A stretch of DNA of 64,000 nt from Candidatus Gastranaerophilales bacterium (GCA_944325155.1 CALUYY010000001.1:186001-250000); one strand, 5' to 3'; shown: positions 45,871 through 54,659, numbered from the stretch's first letter. The notes: generated from the sequence alone by a model not told the origin. Numbers and translations are program-made.

Positions 45871-46590
45871 ATGGACTTAAAATACAAAAAAATATTGCTG
45901 AAAATCAGCGGAGAAGCCCTTCTTGGAAGTCAGGAATTCGGCATTGACCCCGTTCCCGTTGAGATGATAGCAAACGAAATCAAAAAAGCACACGATACGG
46001 GCGTTCAAATTGCGGTGGTTGTCGGCGGCGGAAACATATTCAGAGGCATGAAAAATTCTAAAAAACTCGGAATGGATCAGGCATCGGGCGATTATGTCGG
46101 AATGCTTGCAACCGTTATGAACGCAATTGCGCTTCAATCGGAATTAAGAAAAATCGGTGTTTCATGCAGGGTTCAATCCGCAATTACAATGAATAAAATC
46201 GCAGAACCTTATATAAGATTTAAAGCAATAAGACACCTGGAAAAAAACAGGGTGGTAATTTTTGCGGCGGGAACAGGCAACCCCTTCTTTACGACAGACA
46301 CCGCTGCCGCACTAAGAGCAGCCGAAATCGGTGCTGAAGTTATGCTTATGGCAAAAAACGGCGTGGACGGAGTTTATGATGACGACCCCAAAACAAACCC
46401 CGATGCCAAAAAATTCGATAAATTAAGCTATGATGATATCATTGTTAAAAATTTAAAAGTAATGGATACAACAAGCTGTTCATTATGCAAACAAAACAAT
46501 ATACCCATTATTGTCTTTAATTTTGATGAAAAAGACGGGATAATAAAAATTTTAAAAGGCGAAAATTTAGGAACATACGTAGGAGAATAA
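45871..46590 (+). CDS. pyrH: Uridylate kinase
   Basis: Phosphorylates UMP to UDP with ATP; hexameric, amino-acid-kinase fold. 239 residues, the normal length. [13 protein letters not shown] is the N-terminal phosphate loop, [10 protein letters not shown] the substrate loop, and [19 protein letters not shown] the conserved C-terminal-side signature. First gene of pyrH-frr-cdsA-rnc-rpe. The leader has only a weak ribosome site. Confidence 0.97.
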   Translation: MDLKYKKILLKISGEALLGSQEFGIDPVPVEMIANEIKKAHDTGVQIAVVVGGGNIFRGMKNSKKLGMDQASGDYVGMLATVMNAIALQSELRKIGVSCRVQSAITMNKIAEPYIRFKAIRHLEKNRVVIFAAGTGNPFFTTDTAAALRAAEIGAEVMLMAKNGVDGVYDDDPKTNPDAKKFDKLSYDDIIVKNLKVMDTTSCSLCKQNNIPIIVFNFDEKDGIIKILKGENLGTYVGE

Positions 46591-46592
46591 AA

Positions 46593-47153
46593 ATGTCGAT
46601 AGATGAAATTTTAAAAAACGGTACGGATAAAATGGAAAAATGTATCCACCAATTAAAAAAAGATTTGGCAACAATCAGAACGGGGCGTGCAAATCCTTTA
46701 ATTTTGGATAAAGTAACGGTTGATTATTACGGAGCAATTACTCCTTTAAGACAATTATCGCAGGTAACCGTTCAAGACGGCACAACGCTTGTTATTGCAC
46801 CTTTTGATAAATCAATCTTAAAAGAAGTCGAAAAGGCGATAATTAAAGCCGAACTCGGCATCACGCCGAACTCTGACGGTCTTGTTATAAGGCTTGCTTT
46901 TCCGCCGTTAACCGAAGAAAGAAGAAAAGCTTTAACGAAAGACGTTAAATCAATGGGTGAAAATTCAAAAATCGCAATAAGAAACGTACGCCGTGATATG
47001 GCAGATGATCTTAAAAAAGCCGAAAAAGCGGACAATATGCCCGAAGACGCCGTTAAAGACGGACAGGATAAAATTCAAAAATTAACCGATAAATATATAA
47101 AAATCGTTGATGATACGGTAGCCGAAAAAGATAAAGAGGTTATGACCGTATAA
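46593..47153 (+). CDS. frr: Ribosome recycling factor
   Basis: Releases ribosomes from mRNA after termination, with EF-G. 186 residues, standard length. LATIRTGRANPLILDKVTVDYYG and the C-terminal helices (ERRKALTKDVKSMGENSKIAI, KADNMPEDAVKDGQDKIQ) are diagnostic. Starts 2 bases after pyrH, a widely conserved gene pair. Confidence 0.98.
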   Translation: MSIDEILKNGTDKMEKCIHQLKKDLATIRTGRANPLILDKVTVDYYGAITPLRQLSQVTVQDGTTLVIAPFDKSILKEVEKAIIKAELGITPNSDGLVIRLAFPPLTEERRKALTKDVKSMGENSKIAIRNVRRDMADDLKKAEKADNMPEDAVKDGQDKIQKLTDKYIKIVDDTVAEKDKEVMTV

Positions 47154-48062
47154 ATGGAGGATATTCAAAAGCAAAACAGAGCCAAAAGATTTATAACGGG
47201 TGTTGTTATCTCTCTGATAGCATTAACCTGTATATTCTTTGGCGGAATGTTTTTGCTCGGGCTTTTATTGACGGTGATTCTGGTTGCCTCAAAAGAATAT
47301 GTCCACATTTTAAGAATGAAAGGGTTCCACCCGAGTTTTTCGGTTATGGGTGCGGTAGGGATTCTTTTATGCTTTATTATTGCAATAAACAGGCTTGATT
47401 TAATCCCTGCGGTTCTTGTTTTGGGAACAGTTGCTTCATTTTTAATCGTTTTATTTATGGGGCGCCAGCCATACATTGCAAATGTTGCAACAACGGAATT
47501 AGGGTTTGTATACGGGGCGCTTTTACCCTGTCATATTATGCTGATAAGGCAGATTGAAATCGATATAACTTCAAAAAATATTCTTATTTATGAGCCCTCC
47601 GAAGGCTTCTTTCTTACAATGTTTGTATTTTTATGCATACTTGTAACGGACACCGCCGCATACTTTTTCGGTTCAAGATACGGAAAACATAAGCTCTCAT
47701 CCGTTATAAGCCCGAAAAAAACAATTGAAGGAGCGCTCTATGGCGGTTTGGCGGCAATTTTGGTTTCAATGCTCGGTGTTTTATACACCAAATTAACGTT
47801 TTTTGAATGTGTTACGGGAGGGCTTTTAATTACGGTTGCGGCGCAATTGGGCGATTTGTCGGAGTCTTTGATTAAAAGAGATGCGGGCGTAAAAGATTCA
47901 AGCAATATTCTCCCCGGACACGGCGGCTTTTTAGACAGAACGGACAGCTATATTTTTGCGCTTCCCGCAGCATACTATTATTTTATTAACTTTACACACG
48001 GAAACAACTTTATAAACGACTTTTTTATATATATAAAGAGCTTAATTGATGTTGGTATCTAA
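47154..48062 (+). CDS. cdsA: Phosphatidate cytidylyltransferase
   Basis: Makes CDP-diacylglycerol from phosphatidate and CTP, the branch point for phospholipids. 302 residues with about seven hydrophobic spans. SPKKTIEGALYGG and HGGFLDRTDSYIFALPAAYYY are the CDS signatures, the latter holding the metal-binding Asp pair. It starts directly at the frr stop and overlaps rnc by 14 bases. Confidence 0.96.
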   Translation: MEDIQKQNRAKRFITGVVISLIALTCIFFGGMFLLGLLLTVILVASKEYVHILRMKGFHPSFSVMGAVGILLCFIIAINRLDLIPAVLVLGTVASFLIVLFMGRQPYIANVATTELGFVYGALLPCHIMLIRQIEIDITSKNILIYEPSEGFFLTMFVFLCILVTDTAAYFFGSRYGKHKLSSVISPKKTIEGALYGGLAAILVSMLGVLYTKLTFFECVTGGLLITVAAQLGDLSESLIKRDAGVKDSSNILPGHGGFLDRTDSYIFALPAAYYYFINFTHGNNFINDFFIYIKSLIDVGI

Positions 48063-48774
48063 GGAAAGAAAAAAAATTTTAAAAGAGTTCATATCTTCAT
48101 ATAATCTTAAATTTAAAGATATGGAGCTTTTAAACCGTGCCTTTTGTCATACATCATACGCCTGCGACAATAACGAAACAAGAAAAGGAAGCTATGAAAG
48201 ACTCGAATTTTTGGGAGATGCCGTTTTAAAGCTCATAATAAGCGATATGCTCTATAATACATACGAAAACAAAATGGAAGGCGCTCTGACCGAACAGAGG
48301 GCAATTATCGTTGCGGATAAGACAATAGCCGAACTTGCAAAAAAAATCGGCTTTTCTAAAATGATTTTAACGGGAAAATGCGAAGGCGAAGAAGGAAAAT
48401 ATAAAGATTCAATCCTTGCCTGTGCTTTTGAAGCATTTTTGGGCGCAATTTATCTTGAATATAAAGATAAAGGCTATATAAAAGCAAAAGAATTTTTAAT
48501 TGATAATTTTAAAAACGAATTATTAAACATTGAAATCTCAAACCCTAAAGCAAAACTTCAGGAATTAACCCAAAAATATAACCATAATCTCCCTGAATAT
48601 ATAATGCTTGAAGAACAGGGGCCGGCGCATAAAAAAATGTTTACGGTGGGCGTATATTATGAAGATAAATTTATAGATAAAGCTCAAGCCGCAACAAAAA
48701 AAGAGGCGGAATTTGAAGCCGCAAAAAAAGCATATATAAAATTAAAGGAACAATTGGAAAAAGAAGATGTCTGA
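48049..48774 (+). CDS. rnc: Ribonuclease III
   Basis: Double-strand RNA endonuclease for rRNA processing. About 241 residues: RNase III domain (1-160) and double-stranded RNA-binding domain (about 165-235). SYERLEFLGDAVLKL (49-62) carries Glu50, Glu53 and Asp57, equal to E. coli Glu38, Glu41 and Asp45. The second acidic block reads SILACAFEAFLGAI: Cys125 stands where E. coli has Asp114, while Glu128 equals Glu117. ATG 48049 is used; a TTG three bases earlier is weaker. Overlaps rpe by 8 bases. Confidence 0.93.
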   Translation: MLVSKERKKILKEFISSYNLKFKDMELLNRAFCHTSYACDNNETRKGSYERLEFLGDAVLKLIISDMLYNTYENKMEGALTEQRAIIVADKTIAELAKKIGFSKMILTGKCEGEEGKYKDSILACAFEAFLGAIYLEYKDKGYIKAKEFLIDNFKNELLNIEISNPKAKLQELTQKYNHNLPEYIMLEEQGPAHKKMFTVGVYYEDKFIDKAQAATKKEAEFEAAKKAYIKLKEQLEKEDV

Positions 48775-49414
48775 TATTATAGTTTCACCCTCAATATTAT
48801 CCGCCGATTTTGCAAATCTTGAAGACGAAATAAAAAGCGTTGTATTGTCGGGCGCAAAATGGATTCATATTGATGTTATGGACGGACATTTTGTCCCTAA
48901 TATTACAATAGGAGCGCCGGTTGTAAAATCTTTAAGAAAAATAACGAAAGAAGTTCTTGATGTCCATCTTATGATTGAAAATCCGGAAAAATATATACCC
49001 GATTTTATTCAGGCAGGCTCAGACATTATAACCTTTCATCTTGAAGCGGCAAGAGCAAAAGCCTGCAAATGCATTGATTTAATAAAAGAAGCGGGTCTGA
49101 AAGCGGGCATTTCAATTAAACCGAAAACCCCCGTTAAAGAAGTTATTCCATATATCGATAAAGTTGATATGGTTCTGGTTATGACGGTTGAACCGGGCTT
49201 TTCGGGGCAGATTTTTATGCCGAAATGTGCGCAAAAAATAGCCGAAATTAAAAAATATAAACACGAAGGCTTAATTATTCAGGTCGACGGCGGAATAAAC
49301 GATAAAACGGCAAAAATATGCAAAGATTTGGGCGCAAATTGTTTTGTTTGCGGAAATTATGTTTTTAAATCGGACGACAGAAAAAGAGTTATTAAAAAAT
49401 TATTGAGTTTATAA
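48767..49414 (+). CDS. rpe: Ribulose-phosphate 3-epimerase
   Basis: Interconverts ribulose-5-phosphate and xylulose-5-phosphate in the pentose phosphate pathway. 215 residues, TIM barrel. SILSADFANL, HIDVMDGHFVPNITIG (metal and catalytic residues), VMTVEPGFSGQIFM and QVDGGIN (second catalytic Asp) are all present. Last gene of the pyrH operon, followed by a hairpin at 49449. Confidence 0.97.
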   Translation: MSDIIVSPSILSADFANLEDEIKSVVLSGAKWIHIDVMDGHFVPNITIGAPVVKSLRKITKEVLDVHLMIENPEKYIPDFIQAGSDIITFHLEAARAKACKCIDLIKEAGLKAGISIKPKTPVKEVIPYIDKVDMVLVMTVEPGFSGQIFMPKCAQKIAEIKKYKHEGLIIQVDGGINDKTAKICKDLGANCFVCGNYVFKSDDRKRVIKKLLSL

Positions 49415-49694
49415 TTCCCCGCTTTTTAAATTTATCAAATAAAGAAAAGACGCCTAAAGTTTTTTAAGCGTCGTAACGAAAAGAAAATTGTAGTATGAAA
49501 AAATAAAGGTTTTTGAACTTTATTCAATGCAAAATATCGCATGGAATAAAAATTAAATTATAATCTCTTTTGTCGTGGTGAAATCTCTTATTTATCTCTA
49601 ATTTGTGTATTTGTTAAAAACATGTCAAAAAATTTTTTTGCTATTGCCTTTAACAAATTTAAGAATATCACAAAATTACAATAATACAACTTTT
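49415..49694. other. Intergenic region after rpe
   Basis: 280 bases between convergent rpe and queH. A hairpin at 49449-49472 probably ends the rpe operon. The rest is AT-rich with only tiny open frames; I see no RNA fold or gene in it. Confidence 0.55.
49449..49472 (+). terminator. Hairpin after rpe, probable terminator
   Basis: GACGCCTAAA / TTTAAGCGTC pair with one mismatch over a 4-base loop. The T run after it is poor, so termination may be weak or factor-dependent. Confidence 0.5.
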
Positions 49695-50234
49695 TTAACG
49701 AATTGAAAATTCGCACCCGCAGTAATTTTGACGATACATTCCAAAATCATACGCAATTTTACATGACATTTTGTATCCGTCTTTTTTCTTAAAGTCAAAT
49801 TCCAAAAATTCTATGTTATATTTTTTTGAAGCCATATTGCCAAACTCAAAAATATCTTTTGAAACTTTATGCGGCGAAACGCTTAATGTGGTCGTCATTT
49901 TATCAATTTTTAATTCAAGAGCTTTTTTGGCAGTTTTTTCAAGCCTGTAATAAAAACACTTATGGCATCTTTTTCCTTTTTCCGGCTCTTCTTCAAGTCC
50001 TTTTACAAATTCAAGATAATCTTTATGATTGTATTCTTCTTTAATTAATTGAACATTGTTTACGTTGCAATATTTTTCAAGCTCATTAAATCTTCTTATA
50101 AATTCATCTTCGGGATATATGTTATCGTTAATATAGTAAACAACGGGTTCAAATCCGGCATTTTTAAGTAAAATTAAAGGATATGAAAAACAAACCCCGC
50201 AGCAGGCATGAACCAAAATTTTATTCTCGGGCAT
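49695..50234 (-). CDS. queH: Epoxyqueuosine reductase QueH
   Basis: Last step of queuosine synthesis: reduces epoxyqueuosine in tRNA to queuosine, the non-orthologous alternative to cobalamin-dependent QueG. 179 residues. HACCGVC (Cys11, 12, 15), KRCHKCFYYRLEKTA (Cys90, Cys93) and YRQNYCGCEFS near the C-terminus are the family's cysteine signatures, which bind a 4Fe-4S cluster and a second metal. Overlaps the VKOR-fusion gene by 14 bases. No other que gene is in the window. Confidence 0.93.
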   Translation of the reverse strand: MPENKILVHACCGVCFSYPLILLKNAGFEPVVYYINDNIYPEDEFIRRFNELEKYCNVNNVQLIKEEYNHKDYLEFVKGLEEEPEKGKRCHKCFYYRLEKTAKKALELKIDKMTTTLSVSPHKVSKDIFEFGNMASKKYNIEFLEFDFKKKDGYKMSCKIAYDFGMYRQNYCGCEFSIR

Positions 50235-51414
50235 TTTTTATCTTACGCTTTCTTGATTGCTTAACAAGTTCTTTTAATCTGTAATAAGGCATTATCTCTG
50301 AATGCGGTATATTATCTATTATAATTGTGGGCGTTCCCATTATTTTATAGCCTAAGCCCCTGTATACCTGATTTTCAAGAACTTCATCAATTTGTTTTGA
50401 GTGGGCGTCAATGTATAATTTATCGGAATCAAGCCCTATGGTTTCGCTTAATTTTAAAAGCCGTTTTTCATCTTTCGGAAGATTGTTATATATAAGGCTT
50501 ACCATGCCCCAATAATTCCCCTGATTTTGCGCCGCAAGCGCATACTTTGATAAAATACATCCGCCCGGGTGGATTTTTCTTACAACGGAAGGATTGCAGG
50601 CGCTGTCCAGCGGAAAATTAACATGGTATACCGCAACATTTTTATCGTCAATTACAAGCTTATGAAGCATTATGTTCATAACCCTGCAAAAAGGGCACAT
50701 AAAATCGCCGTAAACATAAATGCTGACGTCTCCATCGGGGTTTCCGAGAGTATTTCCTTCAATTGCATAAATATTTGTTTTTAATTTGCTGAATTGTTCG
50801 ATTGATTTCATCATCTTTAAATTGGGAGCTAAAATTAACGATCTTTGAAAATACCCCAACGTTAAAAAAAGAATAATTAAAACAAAAAGAAATAAAGTCG
50901 TATACTGTTTTGCGCCCGATATAAAATCAAGAACGGTATTTTTAACATCGGTTATAAAAAAATCTTTTTTTACGGCAACAAGCGCAATAAATAAATTGAT
51001 AAAATAAGTTGCAAAACATAAAATACAAATTTTTTGTATCTGAAAAATTGAAACACATGCAAGCGAAACGGAAATTATAAAAGATATAAGTCCGATTGTT
51101 GCAATGTAGGAGGAAGGATTTTTAAAAACATTCAAAAGAGGAAAATTAATTTTTTCTCTTATTTTATCGACAAAATTCAAAAACAAAAACAAACAATATA
51201 AAATAACGCCCCAAATTGCAAGAGGAACGCCTGAGAAAAACGCCTTGGGAGTTTGTGCAACGCCGTCGCAGTCAATAAAAGAGTTAATTGAACAAAAACT
51301 TTTGGGGGCATCGGCTATAAAATTTGTTTTTATATAAATATAAACCAAATCAATACTTAAAATTAAACCTATAATACATAAAACCGTAATTGCTATACGT
51401 TTTTTATTTGTCAT
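50221..51414 (-). CDS. VKOR-thioredoxin-fold fusion disulfide-forming membrane enzyme
   Basis: Makes disulfides in exported proteins: the VKOR half passes electrons from a thioredoxin-fold partner to quinone. 397 residues. VKOR domain 1-150 with loop Cys41/Cys49 and active-site Cys130-x-x-Cys133 (CILC); thioredoxin domain about 220-385 with CPFC (Cys240, Cys243) and cis-Pro loop MGTPTIIID. All redox cysteines are present. The same fusion order is known from Cyanobacteria, which supports the lineage guess. Start at ATG 51414 after GAGGAT; earlier in-frame starts are rejected. Confidence 0.93.
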   Translation of the reverse strand: MTNKKRIAITVLCIIGLILSIDLVYIYIKTNFIADAPKSFCSINSFIDCDGVAQTPKAFFSGVPLAIWGVILYCLFLFLNFVDKIREKINFPLLNVFKNPSSYIATIGLISFIISVSLACVSIFQIQKICILCFATYFINLFIALVAVKKDFFITDVKNTVLDFISGAKQYTTLFLFVLIILFLTLGYFQRSLILAPNLKMMKSIEQFSKLKTNIYAIEGNTLGNPDGDVSIYVYGDFMCPFCRVMNIMLHKLVIDDKNVAVYHVNFPLDSACNPSVVRKIHPGGCILSKYALAAQNQGNYWGMVSLIYNNLPKDEKRLLKLSETIGLDSDKLYIDAHSKQIDEVLENQVYRGLGYKIMGTPTIIIDNIPHSEIMPYYRLKELVKQSRKRKIKNARE

Positions 51415-51765
51415 ATTATCCTCATAAAAATTTATAAAGCAATTATAATTCAAATTAAAAGTTTTTTAAATTATCCCTTTTTGCAATCAAATTGTTAATA
51501 ATGTAACAAAATATTAAGTTTAATTTTAATAAATTAAAGTTTTTTTCCATTTTTACCGATAAAAAAAACGTAAAGGATGAGTTCAGGTTAAAATTTGAAA
51601 CAAATCCTTGAAAAGTACACAAAAAAAAGAAATTTAAAGAGGTACCAAACACTGTAAAGAAATGTAACAATATATATAATATATGCATTTTATATATATT
51701 TATATTGTTTATATAAAAGTAAGGTATCTAAAGAGAATTTCAACTAACAGTAAAGGTGGTATAAA
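51415..51765. other. Long AT-rich leader region upstream of the 51766 gene
   Basis: 351 bases with no gene. Near 51675-51680 a TATAAT occurs in an AT repeat (51671-51712) that is close to palindromic. The plus-strand gene downstream has a good ribosome site (AAAGGTGG, 51752-51759). The region most likely holds a strong promoter and a leader of up to 80 bases; I recognise no riboswitch. Confidence 0.45.
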
Positions 51766-52578
51766 ATGGGTTTAGCAGCATCACAGGCAAGACTATTATT
51801 GCTCACGGCGAAGAACGACGCACTTGAATTTGCTGCGCAAAAGGTTGAACAGGAACGTTTACTCTTGGCGCAGGAACAAGAAACGATTGCACAGGAATAT
51901 TCCGATGCAACAAGTAACACAATTTATGTAACAAGGGTTACAACCGCTGACGGCTCAACCAGCCAGGAAACAATGACCCTTGAAACACTTGCAAACGCAA
52001 TGGCTCCTATGGGCGGCGAAGGTAAAATGGTACTTATCGCAGACGCAAACGGAAACCCCATTGTTGCGGCAAAAGCTGTTTGGGATGAGGGCAGCAACGG
52101 CTGGACACAAGAATACTATTCGGTAGACGGCAGCAACAATATGACTCCTCTGACAGGCGGAGCGGATAACGAAATTGTAAGAGCATTGAACTCAAACGGC
52201 GTTAACAACGTACTTCAGGCAGGACTTCAAAACGGAGCATACCAACTGTTAATTCAAAATACGACAGAAGAAATTGAAGAAGGCGAAGCAGCCTACAAAA
52301 CATCGGATTTATACACGCTTGACGGCGAAAAAATGTATTTTGACCAAAAATCTCCCGAATCATTAAGCGAAGTGTCATCAAGATACTACACCGAAGACGA
52401 CGCGGCAGCACAAGCAAAATATAACACCGCAATGGCAAAAGTAAACACGCTTGATACACGTCTTGAAAACAAATTAAACCAAATCGAAACACAGAAAAAA
52501 GCAGTCGAACAGGAAATGGAATCAGTCGATTCAATCATTCAATCAAACATCGAAAGAACATTCCAGTACTTCAGCTAA
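51766..52578 (+). CDS. Coiled-coil-ended protein of a lineage-typical family (filament-like layout)
   Basis: 270 residues, no signal peptide. The N-terminus MGLAASQARLLLLTAKNDAL and a helix rich in Gln/Glu (to about 45), and the C-terminal helix (about 220-268, KVNTLDTRLENKLNQIETQK), flank a beta-rich, Asn/Gly-rich middle. I recall proteins with this N-terminus from Melainabacteria-like genomes, but have no function for them. Helical ends with a variable centre is the layout of flagellin-type filament subunits, so an assembled surface or cytoplasmic fibre is a hypothesis only. Strong ribosome site AAAGGTGG and a strong terminator suggest high expression. Confidence 0.75.
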   Translation: MGLAASQARLLLLTAKNDALEFAAQKVEQERLLLAQEQETIAQEYSDATSNTIYVTRVTTADGSTSQETMTLETLANAMAPMGGEGKMVLIADANGNPIVAAKAVWDEGSNGWTQEYYSVDGSNNMTPLTGGADNEIVRALNSNGVNNVLQAGLQNGAYQLLIQNTTEEIEEGEAAYKTSDLYTLDGEKMYFDQKSPESLSEVSSRYYTEDDAAAQAKYNTAMAKVNTLDTRLENKLNQIETQKKAVEQEMESVDSIIQSNIERTFQYFS

Positions 52579-52620
52579 TAATAACCCTAAACCGATTAAA
52601 TACAACTTTACTGAATATAA

Positions 52621-52646
52621 AAAAGCTCCGAAATTTCGGAGCTTTT
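52621..52646. terminator. Bidirectional terminator between the 51766 gene and hisF
   Basis: AAAAGCTCCGAAA and TTTCGGAGCTTTT form a 13-base perfect inverted repeat with no loop spacer (in practice a 4-base loop). It contains the hisF stop codon region and serves both convergent genes. Confidence 0.88.
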
Positions 52647-53412
52647 ATTTTACCAATCTTCTTGTTTCAATTCCTTCTTTTTTTAATCCTTCCTTTAAAT
52701 CATACATGCTAAGAAGGTCATAATGAAAAATAGAAGCCGCAAGCGCCGCATCAACATTTGTTTTTTTAAAAACATCAACAAAATGATTTATCTTTGGCCC
52801 GGCTCCCCCCGATGCAATAACGGGGATATTTACGGCATTAGACACAAGATTTAACATATCAATATCAAAACCCGCTTTTGTTCCGTCATAATCCATGCTT
52901 GTAAGCAAAATCTCGCCAGCCCCTTTTATTTCGACGGTCTTTGCCCAATCAAGAAGTTTTAGTCCGGAATTAACTTTGCCCGCATTTATAAAAACATAAT
53001 AATCACCGTCGACTCTTTTTGCATCAATTGCACAAACTATACATTGAGAGCCGAAATATTCAGCGCAATCGGAAATTAAACCCGGGTTTTTAACCGCCGA
53101 AGAATTAATTGAAACTTTATCGGCGCCGTATTTTAAAATGCACCTTATATCATCAATATCAGATATTCCGCCGCCCACCGTAAACGGTATAAAAATATTT
53201 TTTCCGACCTTATCTACAAGTTCGACTACCGTTTTTCTTTTTTCATTTGTTGCCGTTATATCAAGAAAAACAAGTTCATCGGCGCCCGAATCGGAATATT
53301 TTTTTGCAAGTTCAATGCAATCGCCCGCATATTTAAGGTTTTCAAAATTTACGCCTTTTACGGTTTGTCCGTCTTTAACATCAAGACAGGGAATTATTCT
53401 TTTTGCGGGCAT
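52645..53412 (-). CDS. hisF: Imidazole glycerol phosphate synthase cyclase subunit
   Basis: Histidine pathway: with HisH makes imidazole glycerol phosphate and AICAR. 255 residues. IIPCLDVKDGQTVKGVNF holds catalytic Asp11 and CAIDAKRVDG the second catalytic Asp; GGGISDIDDI and VIASGGAGPKINHF are phosphate-binding loops. hisH and other his genes are not adjacent. It lies one base after the diguanylate cyclase gene. Confidence 0.96.
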   Translation of the reverse strand: MPAKRIIPCLDVKDGQTVKGVNFENLKYAGDCIELAKKYSDSGADELVFLDITATNEKRKTVVELVDKVGKNIFIPFTVGGGISDIDDIRCILKYGADKVSINSSAVKNPGLISDCAEYFGSQCIVCAIDAKRVDGDYYVFINAGKVNSGLKLLDWAKTVEIKGAGEILLTSMDYDGTKAGFDIDMLNLVSNAVNIPVIASGGAGPKINHFVDVFKKTNVDAALAASIFHYDLLSMYDLKEGLKKEGIETRRLVK

Positions 53413-53413
53413 T

Positions 53414-54286
53414 TTAGAAACCTAAGTTGATTCTTGAAAATTGGACAATCTGGTTTTTACCGCTTTGTTTTGCGTTATAGAGCGCATGTTCAGCGTATCT
53501 TATGATTGTATTTGAGTTTTCTTCAACATTTTCAAGGAAAGGATAGCTTGAAATACCGCCCGATATTGTAATCGGGTGGCGCTCTTCTTCGTTAGCGGGA
53601 ATAAATTCCATTTTTTCGATATCTTTTCTGAAACGTTCCGCAAAGATAAATGCCTGCTGTTCCGAAGTATTGGGAAGAATTAATAAAAATTCTTCATCGC
53701 CGTATCTTGTTAAAATGTCTTCTTTTCTTATTAAGGCAGATAACATCTCGGCCACTTTTTTCAATAAAACATCGCCCCAATCATACCCGTACATGTCGTT
53801 AACGGTTTTAAAGAAGTCAATGTCGATTAAAAGACAGGAAAGATCGGTTCCGTATCTTTTTGCACGGGAAATTTCGGCATCAAGCCTTGCATGGAGATAT
53901 TTTCTGTTATATAAGCCCGTTAATTCATCCGTTATTGAAACTTTTGAGAGCGAATGTTTGTATATAACGGCTTTTGATAAAGCTTCAACCCTTGCAATTA
54001 ATTCTTTATCATCAACGGGTTTTTTAATAAAATCGTGCGAAATTGCTCTTATGGTAACATCGGGAATTTCATCCACGACCGCCAGTATTGATGCATCAAA
54101 TTTTGTAACCGCACAAACTTCTTTAATTTTATCAACCGGTATATCAAAAACCATAACACCCGCATTAATTTCTTTATAATTTTGAATATTGTCGGGGCTT
54201 TCATATCTTATATCAAATTCATCCAATGAAGATAAGGTTTCAATCAGTTTTGTATTTTTATCGTTTGAATAAATAACAATGTTCAT
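53414..54286 (-). CDS. Receiver-like domain plus GGDEF diguanylate cyclase
   Basis: 290 residues. An N-terminal CheY-like domain (about 1-105, with FIKKPVDDKEL as C-terminal signature but only a weak Asp48 phosphorylation site) precedes a GGDEF domain (about 115-285). DELTGLYNRKYL and DIDFFKTVNDMYGYDWGD are typical. The active motif reads GDEEF (196-200), with Asp in the second Gly position. An I-site RKED (187-190) for product inhibition is present. It likely makes cyclic di-GMP, although the motif change needs testing. Co-transcribed with hisF, which is odd. Confidence 0.85.
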   Translation of the reverse strand: MNIVIYSNDKNTKLIETLSSLDEFDIRYESPDNIQNYKEINAGVMVFDIPVDKIKEVCAVTKFDASILAVVDEIPDVTIRAISHDFIKKPVDDKELIARVEALSKAVIYKHSLSKVSITDELTGLYNRKYLHARLDAEISRAKRYGTDLSCLLIDIDFFKTVNDMYGYDWGDVLLKKVAEMLSALIRKEDILTRYGDEEFLLILPNTSEQQAFIFAERFRKDIEKMEFIPANEEERHPITISGGISSYPFLENVEENSNTIIRYAEHALYNAKQSGKNQIVQFSRINLGF

Positions 54287-54295
54287 ATTTTTCTC

Positions 54296-54652
54296 CTAAT
54301 AGGCATTAATTACAATATCTTTAACTCTGTATCTGTGAATTTTAACCCTTGTTTTGGAAGGAGTTTCAAAGATAACATCAAACAAATCTACAAAAACGAG
54401 TCTGCAATTTGTACTTACAATCTCGCCGATAAAAGGACGTGTTTTATATCTGATATAATCTCCGTAAAATTCGGCGTTTTTTTCACGTTTAAGAGAATAT
54501 TCAATACCTTTTTGCTTAATTTGAATAACACCGTCCGTATATGAAAAAATTTTGCCTTCATAAGTTGCATCCTTGGTCTGCACGGTATCAAGCGCAAATA
54601 CGGGCGCAAAAGAGGCAAAAAATATTATCAATACGGTTAAAATTCTTATCAT
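54296..54652 (-). CDS. Small exported protein, unknown
   Basis: 118 residues with a signal peptide (MIRILTVLIIFFASFAPVFA-L). The mature part is a compact beta-rich domain (KDATYEGKIFSYTDGVIQIKQ, KGIEYSLKREKNAEF) resembling SH3-like or LSm-like barrels. No family recognised. It begins seven bases after TATACT with no ribosome site, so its mRNA is probably leaderless. It precedes the diguanylate cyclase gene by 9 bases and may be co-transcribed with it and hisF. Confidence 0.7.
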   Translation of the reverse strand: MIRILTVLIIFFASFAPVFALDTVQTKDATYEGKIFSYTDGVIQIKQKGIEYSLKREKNAEFYGDYIRYKTRPFIGEIVSTNCRLVFVDLFDVIFETPSKTRVKIHRYRVKDIVINAY

Positions 54653-54659
54653 GGAAAAA

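Noticed and set aside
51671-51712. AT-repeat hairpin upstream of the 51766 gene as a riboswitch
   Set aside because: Almost pure A/T, no conserved core, no switch to a terminator or ribosome site visible.
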